Of a stretch of DNA of 54,218 nt, positions 33,651-42,380 are shown piece by piece. Position 1 is the first letter of the stretch. Every line of letters begins with the position of its first letter. Under the pieces are notes generated by a model, which saw only the letters and a list, made by a program, of their open reading frames with translations, made no database searches and was not told where the DNA came from. A program made the position numbers and the translations under genes. The stretch is from SCGC-AAA076-P13 sp963926355. GTDB taxonomy: Bacteria; Pseudomonadota; Gammaproteobacteria; Magnimaribacterales; D2472. Location of the stretch: assembly GCA_963926355.1 (NCBI GenBank), contig CAWUWW010000009.1, forward strand, positions 1 to 54,218. The letters are read 5' to 3'.

Positions 33651-35306
33651 CTATTTAGGAATGGTAAAAGATTTAGTCATTTGTTTAATTTCTTTTCTCA
33701 TAATCAATAAAGCAATTAAATTGGGGAGAGTTACCAAGGGCCCAATAATATATGCAATATTCCAAACAACCTCTGTATCAATAATAGAAGCAGCGAAGAA
33801 ACAAGCTACATAAACAAGCCTATACCAAATCACACTTTTTTCTCCAAACACATAAGCAGCAGATCTATCTCCATAATATGACCATGCAATAGCTGTAGAG
33901 AAAGCAAATAAAAGCAACCCTATTGCGATCAAATAACCACCATATATGCCTAAAACACCGGATTTAAATGCAGCAGCAGTTAATTCAGCTGAATGAATTA
34001 ACGACTTACCAGATAACTTAATTTCACTATTCTTGATGTCGCCATTATTTACATAGATTGTGCCGTTATATAAGTCCAATTCATTATCTGAATTATGGAA
34101 AATAGTATCTTCAGCAATTGAATTTTTATGAATAATTGTAAAATTATTATTTATTGCAATACCATATTCAACAAATATATCACCGGTAAATTCTTTAACT
34201 TCTGAAGTATTATTATTTATAAAGTTTCTTAGGTTATTAACATCCTCTTCAGAACTTTCACTGTATTGTCCACTAACAATGGTAGTAGATGTTTTATCAA
34301 AAGTATTTTGATGTTTTTCAGACCATGCGCCAGATGAAAGAATAACTAAGGCAGTAATAGAGCAAACTATAATAGTATCTATAAAGGGCTCTAGTATTGA
34401 GACAATACCCTCCTCTATTGGATCTTCAGTTTTAGATGAGGCATGGGCAATAGGAGATGATCCCTGGCCAGCTTCATTAGAAAATGCTCCTCTAGCGACA
34501 CCTTTTTGAAGAGCTAAGGCAAAATTAGCTCCCAAAAAACCACCCACAGCAGATGAGCCGCTAAAGACTTGTGAAAAAATTAAATGAAATGAAGGAATGA
34601 TATTTTCATAATTATCTAAAATAACAATCATTGAGCCTGATATATAAATAAGCCCCATTGCAGGAACCAAAGCGCTAGCAATTCGTGCAATTCTTTTAAT
34701 GCCCCCGACTATTACTAACAGGAGTAAAATTGATAAAATAGATCCAGTTATTATGGGTTTTATAGAAAACTCAGAATCCATAACTTCAGCTATATTATTA
34801 ATTTGTGGCATATTGCCGGTACCAATTGCAGTTAACATCATTAAACATGCAAAAACCATTGCGAGCCACTTCATGTTCATTCCGTGCTCTATATAATGAA
34901 AAGGACCACCTGAAATAGTTCCATCAGGGAGTGTTGTTCTATATTTATGAGCTAATGAAACTTCAACAAATTTTGTAGTCATTCCTACGATTGCAGTTAT
35001 CCACATCCAAAAAATGGCTGCTGGTCCGCCAATCCATATTGCAAGACCTACTCCGCCAATATTACCAGTACCTACAGTACCAGAAAGTGCTGTTGTTAAA
35101 GCTTGAAATGGGGTTGTCTCGCCTTTTGTAGTTTTTTTAATATATTTACCACTTAGAACTCTCCAGCCGTGTGCGAAGAATCTAAACTGGGGAAAACCAA
35201 GATAAAAAGTAAAGAAAATACCAGTGCCAATTAAGATCATTGGAAACCATGGCGCGCTTCCTATAAAACCGTCTAGATAAATTAAGAAGTTATTAAATTC
35301 AACCAT
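33651..35306 (-). CDS. Alanine/glycine:cation symporter (AGCS) family protein with large insertion
   Basis: 551 residues of the sodium:alanine symporter family. Diagnostic segments: TALSGTVGTGNIGGVGLAI (residues about 72-90), GGPFHYIEHGMN, and GVARGAFSNEAGQGSSPIAHA (about 269-289). About ten membrane helices. Between the helix ending near VILSSGAW (about 327) and ELTAAAFKSG (about 441) lies a hydrophilic insertion of roughly 110 residues with no cysteines and many Asn, absent from short members of about 450 residues. From the helix order it may be an external domain. The likely substrate is a small neutral amino acid taken up with Na+, fitting the sodium cycle of NQR and NhaB. Confidence 0.9.
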   Translation of the reverse strand: MVEFNNFLIYLDGFIGSAPWFPMILIGTGIFFTFYLGFPQFRFFAHGWRVLSGKYIKKTTKGETTPFQALTTALSGTVGTGNIGGVGLAIWIGGPAAIFWMWITAIVGMTTKFVEVSLAHKYRTTLPDGTISGGPFHYIEHGMNMKWLAMVFACLMMLTAIGTGNMPQINNIAEVMDSEFSIKPIITGSILSILLLLVIVGGIKRIARIASALVPAMGLIYISGSMIVILDNYENIIPSFHLIFSQVFSGSSAVGGFLGANFALALQKGVARGAFSNEAGQGSSPIAHASSKTEDPIEEGIVSILEPFIDTIIVCSITALVILSSGAWSEKHQNTFDKTSTTIVSGQYSESSEEDVNNLRNFINNNTSEVKEFTGDIFVEYGIAINNNFTIIHKNSIAEDTIFHNSDNELDLYNGTIYVNNGDIKNSEIKLSGKSLIHSAELTAAAFKSGVLGIYGGYLIAIGLLLFAFSTAIAWSYYGDRSAAYVFGEKSVIWYRLVYVACFFAASIIDTEVVWNIAYIIGPLVTLPNLIALLIMRKEIKQMTKSFTIPK

Positions 35307-35312
35307 GATCTG

Positions 35313-35537
35313 CTATTTGTTTTGATGCCATGCATCAAGTTCGTTATAGCCGCCAATGGCAACACCATTAACTTTAATTTGTGGAAAAGTTCTTGCAGAT
35401 GGAAACATATCAAAGAAGACATCTCGAGAAAAATCTACATCTAGTTGCTTGTAAGAATATTCAAGGCCCTCTCTTTCACAGAAAGACTTTGCTTTATCGC
35501 AATATGGACACATAGTTTTACCGAATATTTCTATCAT
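35313..35537 (-). CDS. Dithiol glutaredoxin
   Basis: 74 residues, short glutaredoxin of thioredoxin fold. The active site is C10-P-Y-C13 in KTMCPYCDKAKSFC, with the cis-Pro region RTFPQIKVNG and GGYNELDAW binding glutathione. The helper strand EYSYKQLDVD is present. It reduces protein disulfides or mixed glutathione disulfides. It starts 132 bases from the divergent SDR gene and ends seven bases before the AGCS symporter on the same strand. The short C-terminus is within the normal range for the phage/GrxA-like type. Confidence 0.92.
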   Translation of the reverse strand: MIEIFGKTMCPYCDKAKSFCEREGLEYSYKQLDVDFSRDVFFDMFPSARTFPQIKVNGVAIGGYNELDAWHQNK

Positions 35538-35670
35538 ATAAACCTTAATTATTAATTAATTAATTATAGACATAAAAATCTTAAAATGCATTTTAAAAAG
35601 TTTATCTAATTAATTTACACAAAAGATTTCAAAGTATAGACTTGATTCATCAATCTATAATTTAAAAAAA

Positions 35671-36438
35671 ATGTCTTTATTCGATCTTAAAAATAAATCA
35701 ATTTTAATAACAGGCTCATCAAGAGGAATTGGCAAAGCAATTGCACATCAATCCGCCGTTCATGGAGCAAAGGTAGTTATTTCATCACGAAATATAGATG
35801 CGTGTATTGAGGCAGCAAATGAAATTAATGAAAGCATAGGAGAAGAAGTAGCATTTCCAATTGCTGCAAATATAAGCCATCAAGATCAATTGGAAAATCT
35901 TGTTATGAAAACAATTGAGACATTAGGAGGCATTGATTCTCTTGTATGTAACGCTGCAACTAATACCTATATGGGCTCTATGCTTGATATGACTAATGAA
36001 CAATTTACCAAAGTTATGAATAATAATATTAGATCAAATCAGATTTTATGTAATCTTTGCATACCGCATATGATTGAAAAAAAAGATGGGACGATAATTA
36101 TAATTTCTAGTATTGGCGGAATTAAAGGAAGCGCTTTGCTTGGAGCTTACAATATATCAAAAGCTGCCGATATAATGATAGTAAAAAATATTGCAGCAGA
36201 ATTTGGATCAAAAAACATTAGGGCTAACTCCATTGCACCAGGCTTAATCAAAACTGATTTTGCAAAAGCCTTATGGGAAAATCCTGATATATGTAAAGAA
36301 GTCCTGAAGACTTGTCCTATGAATAGAATCGGTGATCCTGATGAGGTTGCGGGTATTGCAGTAATGCTTGCATCAGATGCAGGAAATTACATTAACGGTC
36401 AAACAATAGTTGTTGATGGCGGAACAACTATAGCCTAA
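35671..36438 (+). CDS. Short-chain dehydrogenase/reductase (SDR) family oxidoreductase
   Basis: 255 residues, classical SDR. Cofactor motif TGSSRGIGKAIA (14-25), structural NAATNTY where NAG is usual, catalytic Ser in IIISSIGGIKGS and YxxxK in GAYNISKA. The overall sequence (SSRNIDACIEAANEINE, SIAPGLIKTDFAKALWENPD) matches a group usually found near acyl-CoA dehydrogenases and other lipid genes. Substrate not predictable. A TATAAT lies at 35656-35661, only nine bases before the ATG, with no good -35 and no Shine-Dalgarno sequence. It is convergent with holB (11-base overlap). Confidence 0.92.
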   Translation: MSLFDLKNKSILITGSSRGIGKAIAHQSAVHGAKVVISSRNIDACIEAANEINESIGEEVAFPIAANISHQDQLENLVMKTIETLGGIDSLVCNAATNTYMGSMLDMTNEQFTKVMNNNIRSNQILCNLCIPHMIEKKDGTIIIISSIGGIKGSALLGAYNISKAADIMIVKNIAAEFGSKNIRANSIAPGLIKTDFAKALWENPDICKEVLKTCPMNRIGDPDEVAGIAVMLASDAGNYINGQTIVVDGGTTIA

Positions 36439-37405
36439 TAGACTGTTTTAGCTCGCTAAAAATATAATTAAGAACATGAGACTCATTAATAGATGAGACT
36501 TTGTAAAAGTCATACCGAAGTTGATTAAGATCATTAATTACGTTGGATATTTTTAGTTTATTAAATTGCGCATCATTAAATAATTTATACGAGCCACTCA
36601 GCTCATTACCAGTAATTTTAGATTTTAACATTATCTTAAGAAACTCGACTAAATAATTTATTTTTTCAACAAGCTTAATATCTAGATCATTAACTAATTT
36701 TATAGACTGAGTCTGGTCAACTTTATTATTAATGAAGTTATTAATAACTTCTAAGAAATCTTTAAATTTATTTTGATCATTATTTCTAATGTCCTCAAGA
36801 ATATTAAAAGGCGTAGCAAAACTAGGGAAATCCATAGCGCTATAGTCACTGATACCTATATCCTTTAGCCAATTATTTGTCTCGTCCATAGTTGTATTTT
36901 TTATACTTATGACCTGGCATCTACTGTAAATAGTTTCCTTAAAAACTTTTGGTCTATTAGATGTCATGATGATATATGAGAAAGAGGCTGGCTCTTCTAG
37001 GGTTTTGAGTAATGCATTTTGCGCTGCTTCATTCATTGAATCTGCATTATGAATTAAAACAACTTTATTTTTAGAGATAGATGGAGTTAAGGACAAGAAA
37101 GTAATTATATCTCTGTTACCCTTTTCATCATCCCAATTGCCGGCTCTTCTACTTACATCATTAATAAGAACCTTATCTTTATCTAATATGTATAAATCAG
37201 GATGATTGGATGATTCAATAAGATTAGCATGGTCAGAAATATTTTTATCGCTGGATTGACTAAGTAAAATATCTGATGCTATTTTTTTTGCAAGAATACT
37301 TTTACCAATACCTAAGGGACCATTAATAATAATTCCATGTGGCAGGGTCTTTAAATTAATAGAATCATAGGATTCTTTCAACCATTTACATTTTTCTACT
37401 TTCAT
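36428..37405 (-). CDS. holB: DNA polymerase III delta' subunit HolB
   Basis: 325 residues, clamp-loader subunit. It has an N-terminal AAA+ fold with P-loop GPLGIGKSILAKK (about 30-42), VVLIHNADSMNEAAQNALLKTLEEP (sensor and DnaX-like motif) and SRCQVIS. The zinc cysteines usual in delta' subunits are not visible in the N-terminal domain; E. coli HolB has them near residues 50-65, but this region here is KNISDHANLIESSNHPDLY. The C-terminal third is weakly conserved. It follows tmk with a 4-base overlap, the usual tmk-holB arrangement. Confidence 0.9.
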   Translation of the reverse strand: MKVEKCKWLKESYDSINLKTLPHGIIINGPLGIGKSILAKKIASDILLSQSSDKNISDHANLIESSNHPDLYILDKDKVLINDVSRRAGNWDDEKGNRDIITFLSLTPSISKNKVVLIHNADSMNEAAQNALLKTLEEPASFSYIIMTSNRPKVFKETIYSRCQVISIKNTTMDETNNWLKDIGISDYSAMDFPSFATPFNILEDIRNNDQNKFKDFLEVINNFINNKVDQTQSIKLVNDLDIKLVEKINYLVEFLKIMLKSKITGNELSGSYKLFNDAQFNKLKISNVINDLNQLRYDFYKVSSINESHVLNYIFSELKQSIRL

Positions 37406-37998
37406 AATATTTTATAAACATATTCTATAATTTTATTATGAACAATTTCTATAGAGTTAGAGGCATCTAAAATCTTAACTCTACTAGTATTTAATTCAGC
37501 GACATTTAAATATCCATCCCTAACTTTATTAAAAAAATCAAAACCTGAAGACTCAATTCTATCTTTTACATCATCGGTTTTTCTTGAAAAACCCTCTTCA
37601 ACACTAATGTTCAATAAGAATGTAATATCAGGAGTTGGACAATTAATAAACGAGATAAGGCTGTTAATAAAATCAAGCGATAGATCTCTTCCATGCCCTT
37701 GATAAGCTATAGAGGCATCATAAAATCTATCAAATAAAATAATATCTAGATCAGAGTTTGTAACTTTTTCTTTTATAAGCTGCGCTCTAGATGCAAACAT
37801 AAGCAAAAGCTCAGCTTCATCAGAAAGGTCATCTGTGGAATTAAGAAGAATATCTCTTATTTTTTCGCCAGTAATGGTAGAGCCAGGTTCACGCAATATT
37901 TCAGTTTTCAGCCCCCTGTTATTAAGATAGCTTTTAAGAAGATCAATTTGAGTTGATTTACCTACACCTTCAATTCCTTCAAAGCTTATAATTTTCAT
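37402..37998 (-). CDS. tmk: Thymidylate kinase
   Basis: 198 residues; phosphorylates dTMP to dTDP. P-loop FEGIEGVGKSTQIDLL (5-20), the DR(F/Y/H) motif ILFDRFYDASIAYQGHGRDL with thymidine-binding residues, and the lid region FSRKTDDVKDRIESSG. REPGST is the substrate Arg/Glu motif. Start overlaps the mltG stop (TAATG), and holB follows with a 4-base overlap: mltG-tmk-holB is one translation-coupled unit, as in E. coli. Confidence 0.97.
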   Translation of the reverse strand: MKIISFEGIEGVGKSTQIDLLKSYLNNRGLKTEILREPGSTITGEKIRDILLNSTDDLSDEAELLLMFASRAQLIKEKVTNSDLDIILFDRFYDASIAYQGHGRDLSLDFINSLISFINCPTPDITFLLNISVEEGFSRKTDDVKDRIESSGFDFFNKVRDGYLNVAELNTSRVKILDASNSIEIVHNKIIEYVYKIL

Positions 37999-38951
37999 TA
38001 ATTTAACCCCAATGTTTTAATCATCATTCGGTGTTCATCGTAAGTTTTTGAGAAATAATGTGATGTTGGAGAATCTGCAACAAAAAAAAGGTACTCACCC
38101 GGGGTGCTTAAAATAGCTGCTTCTATAGAAGAAAGAGAGGAAAATGAAATTGGTGTAGGCGGCAATCCTTTTATCATATAGGTATTATATAAATTATCTT
38201 TATTAAGAATATCAGATTTTTTTATATCTCCATCAAAATTTGGCATTAGCCCATAAATAATTGTAGGATCTGCCTGAAGCCGCATACCTAAATTCATTCT
38301 TTTAAGAAATACACTAGCAATTATTTTTTTTTCAGGGTTATTTCCAGCTTCTTTTTCTATAATAGAGGCAAGAATTAAAGCATCATATTTATTATTTAAT
38401 GGGTTGTTTTCTGGCTTAAGAGCCCATATATCTGATAAGAATTTATCCAATAACCTATGACTTGATTGGAGGATAGAGGATGATGTCATTCCTCTTTTAT
38501 AAAAGAATGTATCAGCAATAAGAATACCTTCTTTAAATGGGTAATTCGTTTCAATACAGTCAAGAAATTTACAATCTATCTTAAATGACGAAGTTTCAAG
38601 AGTTTTTTGTAGATCAAAAATATTTGAACCCTCTTTAATATTTAATTTATGGCTAATTGTATTCCCGCTTACAAAAAGGTTAATCATTTCGCCGATAGAT
38701 TTATTCCTAGAGTCGTACTCACCCTCTTCAAAAGAGTTAATATCCATAATGGAAAGATGAAGTCTAAAAAAGATTTTATTGATAAAAGATTTGTATGCAA
38801 TTTTTTCATACCCTAAATTCATTGAAACGCCCTTCTCTAAAATAATACTTGAATCTGAGGAACTGTTAATAGAATTTATAAACCCGAAATAAGGTCCTAT
38901 GAATGAAAGAAAGAGAATTGGAATAATTAAGATAAATTTATAAATCTTCAT
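37998..38951 (-). CDS. mltG: Endolytic transglycosylase MltG
   Basis: 317 residues. One N-terminal membrane helix (about 4-26), a LysM-like subdomain and the YceG catalytic domain, with the key Glu199 in ALILASIIEKEAG (E. coli Glu218) and MNLGMRLQADPTIIYGL, GLPPTPISFSSLSSIEAAILST. MltG cleaves nascent glycan strands near the membrane to set their length. It is first of mltG-tmk-holB. pabC, normally just upstream, is missing. The 131 bases before it contain the acpP terminator. Confidence 0.95.
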   Translation of the reverse strand: MKIYKFILIIPILFLSFIGPYFGFINSINSSSDSSIILEKGVSMNLGYEKIAYKSFINKIFFRLHLSIMDINSFEEGEYDSRNKSIGEMINLFVSGNTISHKLNIKEGSNIFDLQKTLETSSFKIDCKFLDCIETNYPFKEGILIADTFFYKRGMTSSSILQSSHRLLDKFLSDIWALKPENNPLNNKYDALILASIIEKEAGNNPEKKIIASVFLKRMNLGMRLQADPTIIYGLMPNFDGDIKKSDILNKDNLYNTYMIKGLPPTPISFSSLSSIEAAILSTPGEYLFFVADSPTSHYFSKTYDEHRMMIKTLGLN

Positions 38952-38966
38952 TTATGTATAGTAAAT

Positions 38967-39008
38967 AAAAAATACCTATTTTCATTTATTTAAAAAAATA
39001 GGTATTTT
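38967..39008 (-). terminator. Rho-independent terminator after acpP
   Basis: Perfect 14-base arms AAAATACCTATTTT (38969-38982) and its complement (38995-39008) around a 12-base loop. On the minus strand the hairpin is followed by a T-rich run. It lies about 75 bases after the acpP stop and before mltG, dividing the fatty-acid genes from mltG-tmk-holB. The A/T ends make it nearly symmetrical. Confidence 0.7.
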
Positions 39009-39082
39009 AAAGTGAATGTTCATTAAAGAACTAATTATAAAAGTGATTGCTACAAATATAAAATGTAGCTTCAACTTAAAGT

Positions 39083-39313
39083 TTACGAACTAGAATTTAT
39101 ATAATCTACTGCTTCGTTAACTGTTGAGATTTTCTCAGCATCTTCATCTGCGATTTCAAGATCAAATTCTTCTTCTAAAGCCATAACCAATTCAACAGTA
39201 TCCAATGAATCAGCGCCAAGATCGTCGACAAATGAAGAGTCATTCTCTATTGTGTCAATTGAAGCCCCAAGTTGGTCGCTAACTATTTTTTTAACTCTGT
39301 CTTCTATACTCAT
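39083..39313 (-). CDS. acpP: Acyl carrier protein
   Basis: 76 residues, acidic. The phosphopantetheine attachment Ser36 lies in VDDLGADSLDTVELVMALEEEF. It carries the growing chain in fatty-acid synthesis. It follows fabG after 67 bases; on the coding strand this gap has AAGGAA before the ATG and a TATAAT, consistent with a separate acpP promoter as in E. coli. fabF, normally next, is absent; a strong terminator follows instead. Confidence 0.98.
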   Translation of the reverse strand: MSIEDRVKKIVSDQLGASIDTIENDSSFVDDLGADSLDTVELVMALEEEFDLEIADEDAEKISTVNEAVDYINSSS

Positions 39314-39342
39314 AAAAATTCCTTAATAAAAAAAAGTAGGTA

Positions 39343-39348
39343 ATTATA
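39343..39348 (-). promoter_or_regulatory. Putative -10 element of acpP
   Basis: TATAAT on the minus strand at 39343-39348, in the gap between fabG and acpP, would start transcription about 23 bases before the acpP ATG. The -35 (near TTCTAT, 18-base spacer) is weak. Acyl carrier protein is needed in larger amounts than its neighbours, so an own promoter is expected. Confidence 0.4.
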
Positions 39349-39380
39349 CATCTATTAAGTAATTAAATAGAACATAATTT

Positions 39381-40109
39381 TTAATACATAAATAGACCGC
39401 CATCAACAGATATTGTTTGGCCTGTTATATATGAAGCATCATCACTTGCAAGAAATGCTACAAGTTCAGAAATATCCTTAACATCTCCCATTCTTTGAAG
39501 AGGTATGTCTTTAATTAATAATGATTTAGCCTCATCAGTTAAAAAAGATGTCATGTCTGTTTCAATAAACCCTGGAGCAACAGAGTTAACTGTAATTCCT
39601 CGAGAACCAACCTCCTTAGCTAAAGATTTTGTAAATCCGCCTAAGCCTGCTTTTGCAGAAGAGTAATTAACCTGCCCTGGATTGCCCATTAGTCCTGAGA
39701 TAGATGAAATATTAACAATCCTTCCGTATCTATTTTTAATCATATTCTTAATGAATACTTTTGTGACATTGAAAGTTCCAGTTAGATTTGTAGCAAGAAC
39801 ATCATCCCAATCCTCATCTTTCATTCTGAGAAATAGTTGATCTGATGTAATGCCAGCATTATTAACTAATATTGTTGGAAGAAGGTCTTTTTGTTTAAGT
39901 AGCTCAAAACAATTTTTAACTGATTCTCTGCAAGTTATATCAAGCTTAATTGGAATTAAGTTTCCAGAATAACTGTCTTCAAATTCAAAATTATTTCTAG
40001 AGGCACCAACAACCTTAAAGCCCATTTGAGCAAAATGAATAGCTATAGCCCTTCCAATTCCTCGAGATGCTCCTGAAATAAATACAACCTGATTATTCAT
40101 ATAACTCAT
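39381..40109 (-). CDS. fabG: 3-oxoacyl-[ACP] reductase FabG
   Basis: 242 residues from the start at 40109 (MSYMNNQVV). AGAAGAG four bases upstream supports this start; an ATG three codons later (40100) is possible. The frame is open further to 40163, but that part overlaps fabD. SDR fold with SGASRGIGRAIA, NNAGIT, catalytic Ser in ISSISGLMGN and YSSAK. Reduces 3-oxoacyl-ACP with NADPH. It overlaps the fabD end by 17 bases. FETDMT-like IETDMTSFL and GQTISVDGGLFM at the C-terminus are FabG-typical. Confidence 0.95.
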   Translation of the reverse strand: MSYMNNQVVFISGASRGIGRAIAIHFAQMGFKVVGASRNNFEFEDSYSGNLIPIKLDITCRESVKNCFELLKQKDLLPTILVNNAGITSDQLFLRMKDEDWDDVLATNLTGTFNVTKVFIKNMIKNRYGRIVNISSISGLMGNPGQVNYSSAKAGLGGFTKSLAKEVGSRGITVNSVAPGFIETDMTSFLTDEAKSLLIKDIPLQRMGDVKDISELVAFLASDDASYITGQTISVDGGLFMY

Positions 40110-41013
40110 AAAACTCTTCTTTAAAATTATTACTAGATGTGGATAAAATATTATCAAGCCCATTAGACTTGGCTAGACCTGATAAAACCTTGCCCGGACC
40201 ACACTCTATAATAATACCATTGAACTCATTTATTAAATTCATTGTATCTATCCATTGGACTGGAGATGTAAGTTGATTTGTTAACTTCTCTCTAATATTG
40301 ATAGATGTAGTTTCTGTACTTGCATCATAGTTATGAACTACAGGAATAGAAGGCTCATTAAAGTTAATTACACTTAACTCAGATAGTAAAAGTTTAGATG
40401 CTGACTCCATTAACCTACAATGTGATGCAGCTCCTACCTTTAATTGAATGCACCTTTTTGCACCAGCTTCTTTGCAAAGATCTGCAGCTAATTTTGCAGC
40501 CACCTCATGTCCCGCAATAACAATTTGATTTGGTGAATTAATATTAGCTGGTGAAACTATAAGACCGGTTGATTCTGATACTTTTTTACAAATATCATTT
40601 ATTGAGAATAAATCTAAGTTTAGGACTGCAAACATAGAACCTTTTTCAGAAGACTCCATTAACAAGCCTCTTTTATGCACAAGAGATATTGCCTTTTTTA
40701 GCTCAATAGAATCAGAGACAACTAGAGCAGAATACTCACCCAGGGAATGACCGGCAATAATATTTGGAACGATATTGGTTAAGGAAAGAAATCTTTTGTA
40801 ATGAAGGTAAGATGTAGCTAAAAGTGCTGGCTGAGTAACTGATGTTTTATTTATTATATCTTCTGGGCCGTTTTTAATAATATCAAGTAAGTCAAAAGGT
40901 AAATCAGCTATAGCTGTCTTAATAGATAAAAAATCCTCTTGATTGAAATCATCAAGCATCCCAACTGATTGGGAGCCTTGACCGGGAAAAACTAAACTTA
41001 TATGCCTAGGCAT
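40093..41013 (-). CDS. fabD: Malonyl-CoA:ACP transacylase FabD
   Basis: 306 residues (E. coli 309). Moves malonyl from CoA to ACP. N-terminal SLVFPGQGSQSVGML, nucleophile Ser90 in IAGHSLGEYSALVV, and the catalytic His in GAASHCRLMESA. The C-terminal VQWIDTMNLI and ECGPGKVLSGL are typical. It starts two bases after the rpmF stop. In most gammaproteobacteria plsX and fabH lie between rpmF and fabD; both are missing here. Confidence 0.97.
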   Translation of the reverse strand: MPRHISLVFPGQGSQSVGMLDDFNQEDFLSIKTAIADLPFDLLDIIKNGPEDIINKTSVTQPALLATSYLHYKRFLSLTNIVPNIIAGHSLGEYSALVVSDSIELKKAISLVHKRGLLMESSEKGSMFAVLNLDLFSINDICKKVSESTGLIVSPANINSPNQIVIAGHEVAAKLAADLCKEAGAKRCIQLKVGAASHCRLMESASKLLLSELSVINFNEPSIPVVHNYDASTETTSINIREKLTNQLTSPVQWIDTMNLINEFNGIIIECGPGKVLSGLAKSNGLDNILSTSSNNFKEEFYELYE

Positions 41014-41015
41014 AA

Positions 41016-41222
41016 TTAAGCTGAAGTTTCTTCGACCTCTTTCTCTTTTTTCCTTAGATCTATTACAAGTCTTCCTTTGTAAAAGCCATCCTTTGTCATT
41101 TGATGACGGGCATGCTTTTCACCTGAAACTGGATCTATTGATAGAGTTGATGCTGTAAGAGAATCATGAGATCTTCTTTGACCCCTTCTTGATCTCGTTA
41201 CTTTACTTTTTTGTACTGCCAT
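41016..41222 (-). CDS. rpmF: 50S ribosomal protein L32
   Basis: 68 residues, basic at the N-terminus: MAVQKSKVTRSRRGQRRSHD is the canonical L32 start, followed by SGEKHARHQMTKDGFYKGR. No zinc cysteines, so it is the Zn-independent type usual in gammaproteobacteria. The C-terminal tail is Lys/Glu-rich and slightly longer than in E. coli (57). It is first gene of rpmF-fabD-fabG-acpP. yceD (DUF177), usually just upstream, is absent. Confidence 0.97.
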   Translation of the reverse strand: MAVQKSKVTRSRRGQRRSHDSLTASTLSIDPVSGEKHARHQMTKDGFYKGRLVIDLRKKEKEVEETSA

Positions 41223-41280
41223 TTGTTAACCTTAAAAAAAATGTATCCTATCAAAATTATACAACTATTGGTAGATATTT

Positions 41281-42195
41281 TTACTTTAATAAATCTATTA
41301 AATCGTTAAATGAGGTATCTAATTCAGCCTCGCATTTAATCATTTCATTATTTTGATCTACAAACCATACTTCTGAAGAATGAAGCGCCATCCTTTTAGA
41401 GCTTTTTAACAACTCGCTTCTATTGAATGTTCTATCGCCATATTTATCATCATTTACTACAGGGTGTCCTATGTGCTCAGCCTGAACTCGAATTTGATGA
41501 GTTCTTCCAGTATAAATTTCCACTTCTACCAAAGAACACTGATTTAATTTTTGGAGTGGCTTGAAGAAGGAAGCTGAATCTTTGCCTTCTGAAGAAATTG
41601 TTGATTTTGTCTGGGTATCAAAAGACTTCTCAATTGCCACATCAACTTTCAATCCACTTTTTAGATGGCCTTTTAATATAGTTATGTATTTTTTTGTAAC
41701 CGATTTAGCTACAAGCGCTGAATTAAAGTGCCTATTAGATAGCTTATTCTTTGATAAAACTAAACAACCAGAAGTATCCTTATCGATTCTATGGCATAAG
41801 TCTATAGAATCATCGAACATTTGCCTTAAGACATCAATAACACCAAATGAATTATCAGTGCCGCCATGAACAGCTAATCCGGCGGGTTTGTTTAAAACAA
41901 TATAGTTACCATCTTCGTAAATAATTCTTTCTCTAAGAGTAATTAACATTTTTGGAGGTATATTAATTTTACGATCTGGGGATTCGGAATTTTCAAGGTT
42001 AGGAGGTATTCTGATCAAATCACCAACCTCGAGTTTTCTGTTAGGTTTAACCCTACCCGAGTTAATTCTAAGTTCTCCTTTTCTAATAATGTTGTAAAGT
42101 TTAGATTTAGGTACGTTTTTATAGATTGAAAATAAGTAATTATCCAATCTTCTACCAGCGTTATCAGCTGATACTTCAATTTTTTTGACAGTCAT
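41281..42195 (-). CDS. rluC: 23S rRNA pseudouridine synthase RluC
   Basis: 304 residues: N-terminal S4 RNA-binding domain (about 12-65, RRLDNYLF) and a RluA-family catalytic domain with Asp138 in CHRIDKDTSGCLVLSKN. LNKPAGLAVHGG and TGRTHQIRVQAEHIGHPVVNDDKYGD are conserved. RluC makes pseudouridine at 955, 2504 and 2580 of E. coli 23S rRNA. Divergent from rne, as in E. coli, which favours RluC over RluD. Confidence 0.92.
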   Translation of the reverse strand: MTVKKIEVSADNAGRRLDNYLFSIYKNVPKSKLYNIIRKGELRINSGRVKPNRKLEVGDLIRIPPNLENSESPDRKINIPPKMLITLRERIIYEDGNYIVLNKPAGLAVHGGTDNSFGVIDVLRQMFDDSIDLCHRIDKDTSGCLVLSKNKLSNRHFNSALVAKSVTKKYITILKGHLKSGLKVDVAIEKSFDTQTKSTISSEGKDSASFFKPLQKLNQCSLVEVEIYTGRTHQIRVQAEHIGHPVVNDDKYGDRTFNRSELLKSSKRMALHSSEVWFVDQNNEMIKCEAELDTSFNDLIDLLK

Positions 42196-42225
42196 GAGGC
42201 AAATCTATATTATATACACCTAAAT

Positions 42226-42296
42226 AACTAGAAAAATCTAGTTAAATATTTAAGAAAGATAAATACAACAGTTATACAACAACCTGTAAATAGGTT
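42226..42296 (+). repeat. Two small hairpins in the rne 5' leader region
   Basis: AACTAG/CTAGTT at 42226-42231 and 42238-42243, and AACCT/AGGTT at 42281-42285 and 42292-42296. Both lie in the 190-base gap between rluC and rne. If transcription starts upstream they would be part of the rne leader. TCAGCA (42299-42304) could also pair with TGCTGA (42351-42356). Confidence 0.4.
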
Positions 42297-42360
42297 AATC
42301 AGCAAGCATTTAAAAATAAGACTTACTGATAGAGGCTTCAAATAGCGCACTGCTGACTTA

Positions 42361-42380
42361 TCTTCCTATACATAGGGAGA
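42361..42380 (+). promoter_or_regulatory. Hairpin sequestering the rne Shine-Dalgarno sequence
   Basis: 42361-42368 (UCUUCCUA) can pair with 42373-42380 (UAGGGAGA) around the loop UACA: eight pairs, one of them U-G. The right arm contains the strong Shine-Dalgarno AGGGAG, which ends seven bases before the rne ATG. Pairing would hide the ribosome site. In E. coli rne mRNA is autoregulated through leader hairpins; a similar role here is inference. Confidence 0.5.

Noticed and set aside
40110..40163. Upstream extension of the fabG frame (18 codons)
   Set aside because: It lies inside fabD; the starts at 40109 (with AGAAGAG upstream) or 40100 fit FabG length.
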